This document shows, piece by piece, positions 49,630-59,188 of a stretch of DNA of 64,000 bases. A program made the translations under genes and the position numbers. The stretch comes from an uncultured Pelagibacteraceae bacterium (GTDB taxonomy: Bacteria; Pseudomonadota; Alphaproteobacteria; Pelagibacterales; Pelagibacteraceae). Below the pieces are notes generated by a model that made no database searches, was not told the origin of the DNA, and worked only from the letters and a program-made list of their open reading frames with translations. The DNA is taken from contig CACBYG010000003.1 in assembly GCA_902543535.1 (NCBI GenBank), positions 62,001 to 126,000 on the forward strand. The letters are read 5' to 3'. The first letter of the stretch is position 1; each line of letters opens with the position of its first letter.

Positions 49630-52625
49630 TGACCCAAATATTTAGATTAGAAAATGGCGGTCTAATTAATAGAGATAAAAAATTATCATTTAAATTTAAT
49701 GGAAAAACATACTATGGTTACGAAGGAGATACTTTAGCATCTGCTTTAATTGCTAATGGAGTACATTTAGTCGGTAGAAGCTTTAAATATCATAGACCAA
49801 GAGGGTTTTTTGGAGCTGGGGTAGATGAGCCTTATGCAATCGTCCAGCTTTATAGAAATAATGAGACAGAGCCAAATATTAAAGCTACTGAGCAAGAGCT
49901 TTTTGAAGGACTAGAGGCAAAAAGTGTAAATTGTTGGCCAAGTGTAAATTTTGATATTGGTGCAATTAATAACTTTTTAAAAATTTTTCTACCTGCAGGA
50001 TTTTATTATAAGACTTTCATGTGGCCTAAAAGTTTTTGGTATCGAATTTATGAACCTTTTATTAGAAAAGCTGCAGGCTTAGGTGTTGCTTCTACAAAAC
50101 ATGATAAAGAGAGATATGAACATAAATATGAGTATTGTGACCTATTAATTGCTGGTTCTGGTCCATCAGGTTTAGCAAGTGCTTATGCAGCCGCAAAAAA
50201 TGGTGCAAGAGTAATTCTAGCTGAAGATAAACCAAGATTCGGAGGATCCCTTCTAACTAGCGATGTAAATATTGGAAATCAATCAGGTAAGGATTGGGCA
50301 AATGGTATTATTGCTGAATTAAAAGAAATGCCAAATGTTGTTGTTAAAAATAGATCTCAAGTTTTTGGTTACTATGACCACAATATGTTAGTGATGTCAG
50401 AAAAAGTTAGCGATCATCTTCCAAAAACAAAAAAACATCATCCAAAACAAAGACTTTGGTATATTAGGGCAAAAGAGGTTTTAATTTCTTCAGGATCAAT
50501 TGAAAGACCAATAGTTTTTGGGAATAATGATACTCCTGGCGTAATGTTGTCTTCAGCAGCAAAAGAATATTTAAAAGTATACGGTGTTTTAGTTGGTAAA
50601 AATCCATTAGTTTTTACAAATAATGACAGCGGATATGAGACAGCTATTGAATTTAAGAAAAATGGAATCAATCCAATTATTTTAGACTCTAGAGTTAATC
50701 CACAATCAGAAATAATTGATGAAGCGATAAATCTTGGTATTAAAATAAAATTTTCATATGTTGTTGTTGCTGCACAAGGATACAAAAAAGTACGCTCAGC
50801 AGATATCGCAAAAATTTCAGATAATAAAAAGCAACTTGGTACAATTGAAAATATTAAGTGTGATTGTATTTGTGTTTCAGGTTTCTGGACACCAACTATT
50901 CATTTAGCTTCACAATCAGGCAATAAAACTAAATTTAAGGAAGAAATTGATGCTTTTGTGCCTGGGACATCTAAACAAAATGAAACAACTTTAGGTGCTG
51001 CTAATGGGATTTTTACACTTGAAGAAACTTTAAAAAGTTCATTCACAGCTGGACAAGATTTGTCGAAAAAGATTACAAACAAAGATAATAAAATCTCGTT
51101 TCCTAATGTTGTTGAGAAAATATCTTCTCAACATGACAAGTTTTGGTGTGTGCCTTTGCCTAAAGGAAAAAATTATAAGAGATTTTTAGATTTTCAAAAT
51201 GATGTTGCTGTTTCAGACATCGAAATAGCTTTAAAAGAGGGATATCGATCTATAGAGCATGTTAAAAGATACACAACTCTTGGAATGGCGACTGACCAAG
51301 GCAAAACAAGTAATTTGAATGGACTACAATTAGTTTCTGATATTGAAAATAAAGTAGTACCTGCAGTAGGTCATACTACTTTCAGACCTCCATATACCCC
51401 AATATCTATCGGGGCAATTGTAGGTAGAGAAGTTGGAAAGCATTCCAAACCTACTCGTAAGTCTCCTATGCATTCATGGCATGAAAAAAATAATGCTGTA
51501 TTTGTTGATGCTGGAGTTTGGTTAAGACCAAGATATTACAAACAAGGAAACGAAAATCTTTTTGAAGCATCAAAACGAGAAGCTAAAAATGTTAGAACGA
51601 ATGTTGGTGTTTGTGATGTTACCACTTTAGGAAAAATTGATATCAAAGGTCCTGATGCAGCAGAACTGCTTAATAGAGTTTATACAAATGCTTGGTTAAA
51701 GTTACCAGTTGGTAAAGCAAGATATGGAGTGATGCTTAGAGAAGATGGTATAGTTATGGATGATGGAACAACAACTAGGATATCTGAAAATCACTATCAT
51801 ATGACAACTACTACAGCACAAGCAGCAAATGTGCTTTCTCATCTAGAATATTATCTGCAAGTTGTTTGGCCTGAATTGAATGTGAATGTAGTTTCCACAA
51901 CAGAACAATGGGCTGGCGCAGCAATAGCTGGACCAAAATCTAGAAAATTATTAAAAAAATTATTTCCTAATAATGATGTTTCAAACGAAGGACTGCCTTT
52001 TATGGGGTACAAGGAGTCTGAATTGTTTGGAGTTAAAGCTAGAATTTTTAGAATCTCATTTTCAGGTGAATTAGCTTACGAGGTAAATGTAGAGTCTGAC
52101 AATGGACAATTTATGTGGGAAAAAATCATTGAACTAGGTCAAGAGTTTCAAGTTCAGCCTTATGGAACAGAAGCATTATCAACTTTAAGAATTGAAATGG
52201 GACATGTAGCAGGATCAGAACTTGATGGAAGAACAATTTCTTATGACACTTCATTAGAGGGATTAATTAGTAAAAAGAAAGACTTTATTGGCAAAAGGTC
52301 GTTAAATAGAGAGGCTTTTACCTCAGGTGACAGACAAAAGATTGTTGGAGTTGTGCCTTTAGATAAAAAAACAAGTATACCAGAGGGTTCTCATTTAGTG
52401 AGAGACGCCAAGGCTCCTTTACCAAACAAAAAATTGGGACATATATCTGCTTCGTGCTGGAGTGTAGAATATGACAATCCTTTTTCTCTCGCGATTTTAA
52501 AGGATGGAAAAAATATGATTGGAGAAAAATTGTTTGTTATGTCTCCATTGAAAAACAAAGTAATTCCAGTTGAAATTGTTTCATCACATTATGTAGATCC
52601 AAAAGGAGAAAGAGTTAGATCATGA
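49629..52625 (+). CDS. soxA: Sarcosine oxidase alpha subunit
   Basis: A 998-residue subunit with three parts: an N-terminal 2Fe-2S-ferredoxin-like region ([15 protein letters not shown]), an NAD-binding domain with the Rossmann motif [18 protein letters not shown] near residue 177, and a C-terminal GcvT domain (about 600-998) that binds THF. The last carries [18 protein letters not shown] and [16 protein letters not shown]. Electrons from sarcosine reduce FMN and oxygen while the methylene group passes to THF. It overlaps soxG by 4 bases (ATGA). Confidence 0.93.
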   Translation: MTQIFRLENGGLINRDKKLSFKFNGKTYYGYEGDTLASALIANGVHLVGRSFKYHRPRGFFGAGVDEPYAIVQLYRNNETEPNIKATEQELFEGLEAKSVNCWPSVNFDIGAINNFLKIFLPAGFYYKTFMWPKSFWYRIYEPFIRKAAGLGVASTKHDKERYEHKYEYCDLLIAGSGPSGLASAYAAAKNGARVILAEDKPRFGGSLLTSDVNIGNQSGKDWANGIIAELKEMPNVVVKNRSQVFGYYDHNMLVMSEKVSDHLPKTKKHHPKQRLWYIRAKEVLISSGSIERPIVFGNNDTPGVMLSSAAKEYLKVYGVLVGKNPLVFTNNDSGYETAIEFKKNGINPIILDSRVNPQSEIIDEAINLGIKIKFSYVVVAAQGYKKVRSADIAKISDNKKQLGTIENIKCDCICVSGFWTPTIHLASQSGNKTKFKEEIDAFVPGTSKQNETTLGAANGIFTLEETLKSSFTAGQDLSKKITNKDNKISFPNVVEKISSQHDKFWCVPLPKGKNYKRFLDFQNDVAVSDIEIALKEGYRSIEHVKRYTTLGMATDQGKTSNLNGLQLVSDIENKVVPAVGHTTFRPPYTPISIGAIVGREVGKHSKPTRKSPMHSWHEKNNAVFVDAGVWLRPRYYKQGNENLFEASKREAKNVRTNVGVCDVTTLGKIDIKGPDAAELLNRVYTNAWLKLPVGKARYGVMLREDGIVMDDGTTTRISENHYHMTTTTAQAANVLSHLEYYLQVVWPELNVNVVSTTEQWAGAAIAGPKSRKLLKKLFPNNDVSNEGLPFMGYKESELFGVKARIFRISFSGELAYEVNVESDNGQFMWEKIIELGQEFQVQPYGTEALSTLRIEMGHVAGSELDGRTISYDTSLEGLISKKKDFIGKRSLNREAFTSGDRQKIVGVVPLDKKTSIPEGSHLVRDAKAPLPNKKLGHISASCWSVEYDNPFSLAILKDGKNMIGEKLFVMSPLKNKVIPVEIVSSHYVDPKGERVRS

Positions 52626-53209
52626 GTTCAATATCAGCCTTAGAAAATATCCACCAAAAAGGACAATTTGGCGATTTTGAGGGAAAAAATGAAAAAAATT
52701 TAATTAAAATTTCAGAAATCAAAAACTTATTTATTGCTCAGATTGTTCAACATAAAAATTCTAATTTTGCATGTGAAGAAATTAAAATAGATAATTTAAA
52801 CCTAATTTCAAAACCATTATCAGTAGAAAAAAATGAAAACACTAGAATTCTTTGGAATGGGCCGAGAAATTGGTTGGTTACTACAAATCAAAAAGAGGTT
52901 TTTTCTGAAATTGATAAAAAATTTGAAGAGAAAGATTTTGCGGTTACAGATATTTCTCATTCAAAATCAATTATAGAGCTGGAAGGTGATGATGCAAAAG
53001 AAGTTTTAAAAAAAGGATGTCCTTTTAATTTTAATGAATTTAATAAAAATAATTGCTTGAATTCTACATTTAATGGAATGTCCATAATTGTTGATATGAC
53101 AAATGATAATCCTGATACATTTAGAATTTTTGCTCTAAGAAGTTTTGGAGAGTCTCTTTATCATTCAATTACAGATTCGACTTTAGAATTTGGTTATATA
53201 GGTAAATAA
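52622..53209 (+). CDS. soxG: Sarcosine oxidase gamma subunit
   Basis: A 195-residue subunit with the GcvT-like fold of SoxG. Landmarks are [43 protein letters not shown] and a late [17 protein letters not shown]. It has no catalytic residues and supports the alpha/beta interface. It is the last gene of the sox operon; the convergent EamA gene ends 1 base away, with no clear terminator between them. Confidence 0.9.
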   Translation: MSSISALENIHQKGQFGDFEGKNEKNLIKISEIKNLFIAQIVQHKNSNFACEEIKIDNLNLISKPLSVEKNENTRILWNGPRNWLVTTNQKEVFSEIDKKFEEKDFAVTDISHSKSIIELEGDDAKEVLKKGCPFNFNEFNKNNCLNSTFNGMSIIVDMTNDNPDTFRIFALRSFGESLYHSITDSTLEFGYIGK

Positions 53210-53210
53210 T

Positions 53211-54059
53211 TCAATCTCTCGTAGCTATATAAACACCAATTGTTGCAATTAAAAAACCTAAAAGATCTAAATTACTTAGGTTCTCGTTTAAAAAAAGCCA
53301 AGCCATCAACGCAGAGGTAGGGGGAATTAAAAAAAAAATAGAAACTGTTTTGCTTGCAGAATTTCTTTTAATTAAAAACATTAAAATTGTAAATGCTCCA
53401 AACGAAACCAAAAAAATTTGATGGCTCATTGCAATTAAAAAAGTAGTTGAAAAATCTATGTAAGGTTCTGCAAAAAGAATAATTATTACAATATGAAAAA
53501 CAAATCCCCCCAAAGCCTGATTCATATTACTGACTGATAAAGGTAAATTATTACTTAATTTTTTTTGCCAAATAGTTGATGTTGTTATAGCTATTAACGC
53601 AACTATTGTTGCAACTAATCCAATAGTTGGAATTTTATCACCTATATCAAAACCTAAGACCATTACTGCACCAGAAAAACCTAACAGAACCCCTATCCAT
53701 TGTTTTAGAGAAACTTTTTCATTTAAAATTGGTCCACTCAATGCATTGGTGAGTATGGGTTGTAGCGTTACTATAAGTGCTGCAATTCCAGTAGGCATTC
53801 CTTTTGAAATTGAAAAAAAAACACCTCCCAAGTAAACTCCATGAAAAAGAACACCACTAAAAAAAGATTCAAAAAAGTTTTTTCTATCAACTATAATTTT
53901 CTTTTTTGAATAAATAGAAAATAAAAAAAAACCTAATGCAACTAAAGCAAATCTAAAAGCAAGAGCAGAAAAAGGGTCACTATTATCTATAATTGGTTTA
54001 GTTGTTATGAATGCAGACGACCAAAGTAGAATAAAGATAAATGGAAAAACTTTAATCAT
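53211..54059 (-). CDS. EamA/DMT-family transporter
   Basis: A 282-residue membrane protein with ten predicted helices formed by two EamA repeats (about 1-130 and 150-280). Family features are LLWSSAFITTKPIIDNSDPF at the start of repeat one and the paired LQPILTNALSGPILNEKVS and IPPTSALMAWLFLNENLS motifs. It exports metabolites or amino acids; substrate unknown. It stands alone, convergent with soxG. Confidence 0.87.
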   Translation of the reverse strand: MIKVFPFIFILLWSSAFITTKPIIDNSDPFSALAFRFALVALGFFLFSIYSKKKIIVDRKNFFESFFSGVLFHGVYLGGVFFSISKGMPTGIAALIVTLQPILTNALSGPILNEKVSLKQWIGVLLGFSGAVMVLGFDIGDKIPTIGLVATIVALIAITTSTIWQKKLSNNLPLSVSNMNQALGGFVFHIVIIILFAEPYIDFSTTFLIAMSHQIFLVSFGAFTILMFLIKRNSASKTVSIFFLIPPTSALMAWLFLNENLSNLDLLGFLIATIGVYIATRD

Positions 54060-54167
54060 TTTTGTTTTATAGTTAATTATTCAACATAGTCTCAGTAATA
54101 ATACTCAGTTTGAACTAATTCTATCTTGAGTTGAATTTTTAAATAAGTATTAATTAAATTATTGTTT

Positions 54168-54464
54168 ATGAAAATATTAAATATATTTTTTGTTATCTTT
54201 GTTTTAATATTTTTGTCTGGATGTATTCAAACAACATCTCTTTTAGGTCCAGGCGTTACTATAGCTACTACAGGAAATGTAATTCAAGCTGGATTTCAAT
54301 ATGGAGCCAATACTGCAATAAAGAATGAGACTGGCAAAGATGTCTTGACCCATATTAAAGATAAAGTTGATGAACAAAATAAAGAAAAAAAATTTTACGT
54401 CCAATTCAAACAGTTAATTGAAAATAGAATAGAGACTACAAGGCAAAAATTATTATCTAATTAA
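54168..54464 (+). CDS. Small lipoprotein of unknown function
   Basis: The track starts at TTG (54162), but the ATG two codons later is preferred, giving 98 residues. The signal peptide ends in the lipobox LSGC (Cys19). The mature part has a glycine-rich stretch (LLGPGVTIATTGNVIQAG) and a charged helical tail. No family recognised; small envelope lipoproteins of this kind are common in SAR11. It overlaps the convergent 146-aa gene by 4 bases. Confidence 0.65.
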   Translation: MKILNIFFVIFVLIFLSGCIQTTSLLGPGVTIATTGNVIQAGFQYGANTAIKNETGKDVLTHIKDKVDEQNKEKKFYVQFKQLIENRIETTRQKLLSN

Positions 54465-54901
54465 TTCAAGATATCCAATTTTATTAATTTGTCTTGCTTC
54501 GTCTCTTTACACCACATCTCGTAACTTTCACAAACCCGCCAAAGATGGTCAAATGCTCTTTGAGATATTTCTAATGGGAAATGGCTTTTAGTGTAATAAA
54601 GTTTAGGTATCTTCATTAAAAGTTTAATCATAGAATCTTTTTGTATTTCTAATAATTTTACAGTTTCGCTAGTTATTTTTTTTCCTGTTATTTCATCAAC
54701 AAAGTTATTTTTTTTTAATTTCTCAAACCACTTATTATGAAATTCACCTGAGCTTATTAATTCATACTCTTTAGACGTCATGAATATTTCAAATGCTTGA
54801 ATATTATTAGTTTCTGGATTTTTATGCTTAATTTCGATTATTTTAAAATATATAAACTCAGCGACTCTAAGCACATAAGGCTTTTCAATCTTTGACTTCA
54901 T
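54461..54901 (-). CDS. 146-aa protein of unknown function
   Basis: A basic, mainly helical soluble protein beginning at ATG 54901, 3 bases after the racemase-like gene stop. Visible segments include FEIFMTSKEYELISSGEFHNKWFEKLKK and a tryptophan-rich FDHLWRVCESYEMWCKE. No signal peptide, membrane segment or known motif. Probably cotranscribed with the racemase-like gene upstream. Confidence 0.55.
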   Translation of the reverse strand: MKSKIEKPYVLRVAEFIYFKIIEIKHKNPETNNIQAFEIFMTSKEYELISSGEFHNKWFEKLKKNNFVDEITGKKITSETVKLLEIQKDSMIKLLMKIPKLYYTKSHFPLEISQRAFDHLWRVCESYEMWCKETKQDKLIKLDILN

Positions 54902-54904
54902 AAC

Positions 54905-55651
54905 TTAATTCTTATGTTTTGCCATGGCAGACTCTGCCAAAATAAGATTAGGATCTAAAAATATTTTTGAAGATTTTATATTTTTGAATGATTTAAATGC
55001 AAATATTGCTATAGGAAGTTCTGTGCATCCCAAAATTATTTTTTTACATTTCATACCCATCAAATACTTTATTGCAGGTTTTATGGCCTTTTCTGCAGCT
55101 CGCACATTTCCCATCTTTACAAATTTAATTGCTCTATTTACAGAGTTTTTCTGAATACTTTCCGAAGGTATTACAAGGTTGTAATTTTTATCAAAAAAAT
55201 TATTATAAACACCAGTTTTTAAAGTACCTTCAGTTGCTAAGAGACCCACTTTTGAATTTTTCTTACAATTTTTTTTTGTGAATTCAAATACCTCTTTAGG
55301 CATATTTATTATTGGAATATTTATTTGCTTTCGCAAATCATCATACCAATAGTGAGCTGTATTACAGGGTATAACAATAAAGTTGCATCTATTTTTCTCA
55401 AGTAGTTTACAACCTTTAAGTAAACTTTTTAAAACTTTTTCGTATTTTAATCTGCTTTTCTTGTTTGTAGATTTATTAGAAAGATTTTTGGTTTGAGACC
55501 CAATTGACTCAGGTCTACCAGGAATATTAGATTTGTTGTAAAGTAAAAATAAAGGATACTCTTGATCAATCTTACCTCTATTCAGGACTGCAAGTTTATT
55601 GCAAAAATCAAGTCCAGCTTGAGTTCCCATTCCACCTAAAATTCCAATCAT
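54905..55651 (-). CDS. Aspartate/glutamate racemase-family protein
   Basis: A 248-residue member of the Asp/Glu racemase family. The start MIGILGGMGTQAGLDF, the first catalytic cysteine in VIPCNTAHYWYDD near residue 97 and the second in ILGCTELPIA near 205 are all present, so both acid-base cysteines are intact. It racemises a small amino acid, most likely aspartate. Its upstream 146 bases hold the end of the cold-shock gene and an inverted repeat; no promoter was clear. Confidence 0.82.
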   Translation of the reverse strand: MIGILGGMGTQAGLDFCNKLAVLNRGKIDQEYPLFLLYNKSNIPGRPESIGSQTKNLSNKSTNKKSRLKYEKVLKSLLKGCKLLEKNRCNFIVIPCNTAHYWYDDLRKQINIPIINMPKEVFEFTKKNCKKNSKVGLLATEGTLKTGVYNNFFDKNYNLVIPSESIQKNSVNRAIKFVKMGNVRAAEKAIKPAIKYLMGMKCKKIILGCTELPIAIFAFKSFKNIKSSKIFLDPNLILAESAMAKHKN

Positions 55652-55732
55652 AATCTTTAATTAATTTATAAATTTTGATTTCGATTTTTTATAATTAATA
55701 ATTGTGTTTAAACATTGGTTTTCATTGTTCGG

Positions 55733-55785
55733 TATTGGCTGAGAAATAAAAATTAGGTAAATTAAATTAGTTTTTCCAGCCAATA
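55733..55785. repeat. 9-base inverted repeat downstream of the cold-shock gene
   Basis: TATTGGCTG at 55733-55741 and CAGCCAATA at 55777-55785 are perfect reverse complements 35 bases apart. The second arm is 12 bases past the csp stop. In this AT-rich gap a 9-base match with four G/C pairs is notable. It could be a long-loop terminator or 3' stabilising structure for csp mRNA, or a leader element of the racemase gene. Confidence 0.4.
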
Positions 55786-55797
55786 GGAAGTGTGAAA

Positions 55798-56004
55798 TTA
55801 TGCAGTTTTTAAGTTAACTGCTGAAGGACCTTTAGGACCATCTTCAACATCGAAAGTCAAAGCTTGACCCTCATCTAAACCGTTCATACCAGCATCTCTT
55901 ACAGCTGAAACATGTACAAACACATCTTTTTCTTTATCTTCTCTTTCAATAAAACCAAAACCTTTGGTTGGATTGAACCATTTTACTTTACCTTGTAGAC
56001 TCAT
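55798..56004 (-). CDS. cspA: Cold-shock domain protein (CspA family)
   Basis: A 68-residue OB-fold RNA/DNA-binding protein. RNP1 is KGFGFIER and RNP2 is [25 protein letters not shown] is the usual start. It melts RNA structure as an RNA chaperone, and in SAR11 may act constitutively rather than only at cold shock. A leader of about 115 bases contains a TTGACA box and a hairpin, suggesting post-transcriptional control as with other csp genes. Confidence 0.95.
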   Translation of the reverse strand: MSLQGKVKWFNPTKGFGFIEREDKEKDVFVHVSAVRDAGMNGLDEGQALTFDVEDGPKGPSAVNLKTA

Positions 56005-56036
56005 ATTTATCTTCTTATTTTTTGTTGTATTAATTT

Positions 56037-56056
56037 ATTACTTATAATTAAGTAAT
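56037..56056. promoter_or_regulatory. Inverted repeat in the csp leader, with upstream TTGACA
   Basis: ATTACTTA-TAAT-TAAGTAAT is a perfect 8-base-arm hairpin 33 bases upstream of the csp start codon. A consensus -35 hexamer TTGACA lies further upstream on the minus strand (56091-56086), but a convincing -10 at 16-18 bases is missing. A leader hairpin or operator is possible. Confidence 0.35.
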
Positions 56057-56120
56057 TCTGGCTTTGTTTAGATTTTGAAGGGTTTTGTCAACAAAATATA
56101 CTGTAAATTAAAAATATTTT

Positions 56121-56588
56121 TTAATTTGTGTCTATAATTTTGGTGAAATATACAGAATTTACATCCTCTTTATAATGCGCAAAAGGTTGGCATTCTTTAA
56201 ATTCGCATTTTTTAAAAAGTTTCCTTGCTGGTAAAAAAAAATCTCCAGCACCGGTTTCAATGCTTAATCTTTTAATCTTTAGTTTTTTAGCTTCATTAAT
56301 TAAATGTCTAACTACATTAATCCCATAACCTTTATTTCTAAAATTATCCTTAATTCTTATAGATTTGAATTCTCCATGACCTTCATCTAGAAATTTTAAA
56401 GCACCACAACCTATTAAATTTTCATCTTGCCACAAGCTCCAAAATTTAATCGATGGTACTTTGAGACCAGGAATATCTAAAACATGAGCACTACCCTCTG
56501 GGGACGCTGCTCTAAGTTCAACAAAGTGTTCAATAAGTAATTCATGAACCTTAGGATTATCAAAATTACCTTCTAATGATTTAAACAT
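56121..56588 (-). CDS. GNAT-family N-acetyltransferase
   Basis: A 155-residue GNAT protein. The acetyl-CoA loop is IRIKDNFRNKGYGINVVRHL (R-x-x-G-x-G type) near residue 90, preceded by GCGALKFLDEGHGEFKSI and followed by LSIETGAGDFFLPARKLFKKCEF. It acetylates an unidentified amine. Its start directly abuts the purK stop, so it is the last gene of a purE-purK-gnat operon. Confidence 0.85.
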   Translation of the reverse strand: MFKSLEGNFDNPKVHELLIEHFVELRAASPEGSAHVLDIPGLKVPSIKFWSLWQDENLIGCGALKFLDEGHGEFKSIRIKDNFRNKGYGINVVRHLINEAKKLKIKRLSIETGAGDFFLPARKLFKKCEFKECQPFAHYKEDVNSVYFTKIIDTN

Positions 56589-57635
56589 CTAAATTAATAT
56601 TGTGATATGACCCATTTTTCTTTTTTCTTTAATCTCTTTTTTTAAATAATCAAAGAAAAATTCATTTTCTTTTAATTTAGGAGAATTTCTATACGGAGAT
56701 ATCTGATCACCTAGTAAATTAATCATTTTTGCATTAGAAATTTTTTTTAATGGTATTTGCTCTAATCCACAAACTGCTCTAACATGATTTTCAAATTGAC
56801 TTACATTGTATGAATTAATTGTAAGATGGCCAGAGTTATGCACCCTAGGTGCAACTTCGTTTACATATAAATTATCATTTTTATCAATAAAAAATTCTAC
56901 ACACAAAGTTCCCACATATTTTAGTTCTTCTGTGATCAGCATAGCCCAGTCTTTAGATTGATTAAAAATTTTTTCATTTATTTCTGCAGGTATTTTAGAA
57001 TATTTTAATATTTGATCCTCATGAGTATTCTCAATGGGCTCATAAATTTCGTACTTATTATTACTAAATCTAGTTATAATTATTGAGATTTCTTTTTTTA
57101 GTTTAACAAGTTTCTCAAGAATATACCCACTGGAAAAATCTATATTAATAGAATTTAACTCTTTAATCGAATTTATTGGATGTTGTCCTTTTCCATCATA
57201 ACCAAGTGTTGTGGTCTTCAATATACCAGGTAAAAAATCTTCCAAAGCTTCTATATCTGACTTTTTTTCAATTGATACATATCTCGTAGTTCTGATATTT
57301 AGCTTATTAATAAAATCTTTTTCTGCCAATCGATGTTGAATAAGTCGATTTACAGAAGGTTTAGGTAAAACAGGTTTTAACTTGTTTATTTCGTTAAGGG
57401 TTTCAAAAGGTATATTTTCAAATTCGTAGGTTACAAAATCAACTTGATTAACAAAATCAACAACTTTTTGTTTATCATCATAATTTCCTGAAATAAATTG
57501 ATTACAAAAGTTCTGAGCTGGTGCATCTTCATCGTCAGAAAAAATTACAGTTTTAACATTTAATTTTTTTGCAGCAATTGCCAACATGCTACCTAGCTGT
57601 CCACCTCCTATAATACCAAGACTAATATCAGACAT
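56589..57635 (-). CDS. purK: N5-carboxyaminoimidazole ribonucleotide synthase
   Basis: A 348-residue ATP-grasp enzyme of purine synthesis. The N-terminal GIIGGGQLGSMLAIAAKKL motif, central FVTYEFENIPFETLNEI, ATP-grasp LKTTTLGYDGKGQHPI and metal-binding VNEVAPRVHNSGHLTINS are diagnostic. It carboxylates AIR with bicarbonate and ATP to N5-CAIR. It begins 1 base after purE. Confidence 0.95.
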   Translation of the reverse strand: MSDISLGIIGGGQLGSMLAIAAKKLNVKTVIFSDDEDAPAQNFCNQFISGNYDDKQKVVDFVNQVDFVTYEFENIPFETLNEINKLKPVLPKPSVNRLIQHRLAEKDFINKLNIRTTRYVSIEKKSDIEALEDFLPGILKTTTLGYDGKGQHPINSIKELNSINIDFSSGYILEKLVKLKKEISIIITRFSNNKYEIYEPIENTHEDQILKYSKIPAEINEKIFNQSKDWAMLITEELKYVGTLCVEFFIDKNDNLYVNEVAPRVHNSGHLTINSYNVSQFENHVRAVCGLEQIPLKKISNAKMINLLGDQISPYRNSPKLKENEFFFDYLKKEIKEKRKMGHITILI

Positions 57636-57636
57636 T

Positions 57637-58128
57637 TTATTTAGGATTTTTTTTGACTGATTTAGTTTGACTAGATCTCCAGTTAGTCAGTTTCCGTTTA
57701 ATAGATGGATTTTGGTTGGCAATTATTGAGGCTGCTAGTAATGCAGCATTAATTGCACCGTCTTCACCAATAGCAAGTGTTCCAACAGGTATTCCTTTTG
57801 GCATTTGAGCTATTGATAAAAGACTATCTAAACCTCTTAATTTTTTGCTTTCAATAGGTACACCAAGAACTGGCAATGATGTAAGTGCTGAGATCATACC
57901 AGGTAAATGTGCTGATCCCCCAGCGCCTGCTATAATTACACCTATGTTGTTTTGTTCTGCTTTTATAGCATAATCGTACATTCTTTTTGGAGTTCTGTGA
58001 GCTGATACAATTTTTGTTTCAAAAGAAACACCAATTTTTTTAAGGGTTTTTTCTGCCAACTGCATAGTCTTATAATCAGACTGACTACCCATAACGATTG
58101 AAACTTTTAGATTTTTATTTTTTTTCAT
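57637..58128 (-). CDS. purE: N5-CAIR mutase
   Basis: A 163-residue class I PurE with [18 protein letters not shown], the catalytic-histidine loop [14 protein letters not shown] and [16 protein letters not shown]. It converts the PurK product N5-CAIR to CAIR. First gene of the minus-strand purE-purK-gnat operon, divergent from the dipeptidase gene. Confidence 0.96.
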   Translation of the reverse strand: MKKNKNLKVSIVMGSQSDYKTMQLAEKTLKKIGVSFETKIVSAHRTPKRMYDYAIKAEQNNIGVIIAGAGGSAHLPGMISALTSLPVLGVPIESKKLRGLDSLLSIAQMPKGIPVGTLAIGEDGAINAALLAASIIANQNPSIKRKLTNWRSSQTKSVKKNPK

Positions 58129-58220
58129 GAGAGTTAGTAATCAGTTTATTTCAAAATTAACTTAAAATTTCAATAAAATTAATAGTATTTAAAAAACATA
58201 TTGATTACAGTTAAACTAAT

Positions 58221-59186
58221 ATGAATTTTAAAATTGATAACCTTCAATATTGTAATTGGTCAAGAGAAACCTTTGAGTTTAATAGATCCGCAGGTCTTGA
58301 CGCCGTTCACGTTACGATAGTCTATCATGAGGATTACAATGAGTTATTAACCGAGACTAAAAAATGGGAAAAACTTTTTAAGGATAACACAGATATAATA
58401 TTTCAAGGCTGGGACTACAAAGATATAGAAAAAGCAAATAAAGAGAAAAAAACAGCAATTTTTTTTGGTTTTCAAAATTGTTCTCCCATAGAGGATGATA
58501 TAAAATTAGTTGAAAAAATTCATAAATTAGGGTGTCGATTTATGCAGCTTACCTATAACAACCAATCGTTATTAGCTACTGGTTGTTATGAAAATACAGA
58601 CAGTGGAGTTACTAATTTTGGACGCGAAGTCATAAAGGAAATGAATAGGGTAGGTGTAGTAATTGACATGTCACATTCAGCTGAAAAAAGTACAATCGAT
58701 GCAATTGAGTTAAGTCAAAAACCAATAGCAATAACACATGCAAATCCATATTTTTGGCATCCTGCAAAAAGAAACAAATCGTCTGATCTATTGAAAATTT
58801 TAAGTGATAGTGGAGGTATTCTTGGATTATCTTTATATCCTCATCATTTGAAAGATAACACAAATTGTACCCTTGAAAGCTTCTGTGAGATGGTTGCTAA
58901 GACTGCTGAAATAATGAACATTAAACAAATAGGTATCGGATCTGATCTTTGCCTTCAGCAACCTGATAGTGTCGTTGAATGGATGAGAAATGGAACATGG
59001 TCTAAAAGTACAAATTTTGGTGAAGGTAATAAAAATAAACCTGGCTTTCCCAAACAACCTAAATGGTTTGAGGACGCGAGGGGTTTTTCAAATATCGAAA
59101 AAGGACTTAAAAAAGTTGGATTTTCTGATGAAGAGACAAATGGAATACTTGGAAACAACTGGTACAATTTCTATAAATTAATTTAG
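58221..59186 (+). CDS. M19 (renal dipeptidase-like) metallohydrolase
   Basis: A 321-residue TIM-barrel hydrolase of the M19 family. Visible features are GLDAVHVTIVYHEDYNE (the usual HxD metal pair appears altered), FFGFQNCSPIEDD, LTYNNQSLLATGC, VIDMSHSAEKSTIDAI, AITHANPYFWHPAKRNKSSD and IGIGSDLCL. No signal peptide, so it is cytosolic. Pseudomonas dimethylglycine loci carry an M19-type gene, as I recall, which hints at a role near methylated glycine metabolism. It opens a four-gene unit with gaps of 2 and 3 bases. Confidence 0.8.
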   Translation: MNFKIDNLQYCNWSRETFEFNRSAGLDAVHVTIVYHEDYNELLTETKKWEKLFKDNTDIIFQGWDYKDIEKANKEKKTAIFFGFQNCSPIEDDIKLVEKIHKLGCRFMQLTYNNQSLLATGCYENTDSGVTNFGREVIKEMNRVGVVIDMSHSAEKSTIDAIELSQKPIAITHANPYFWHPAKRNKSSDLLKILSDSGGILGLSLYPHHLKDNTNCTLESFCEMVAKTAEIMNIKQIGIGSDLCLQQPDSVVEWMRNGTWSKSTNFGEGNKNKPGFPKQPKWFEDARGFSNIEKGLKKVGFSDEETNGILGNNWYNFYKLI

Positions 59187-59188
59187 TC

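Noticed and set aside
50438-50785. Minus-strand 115-aa ORF
   Set aside because: Fully inside soxA on the opposite strand; a shadow ORF.
48103-53209. Calling the four-gene flavoprotein operon mgdABCD
   Set aside because: SoxD zinc ligands at residues 6, 9, 59 and 63 and the SoxB FMN-histidine segment match sarcosine oxidase closely, so soxBDAG is preferred, although the families are homologous.
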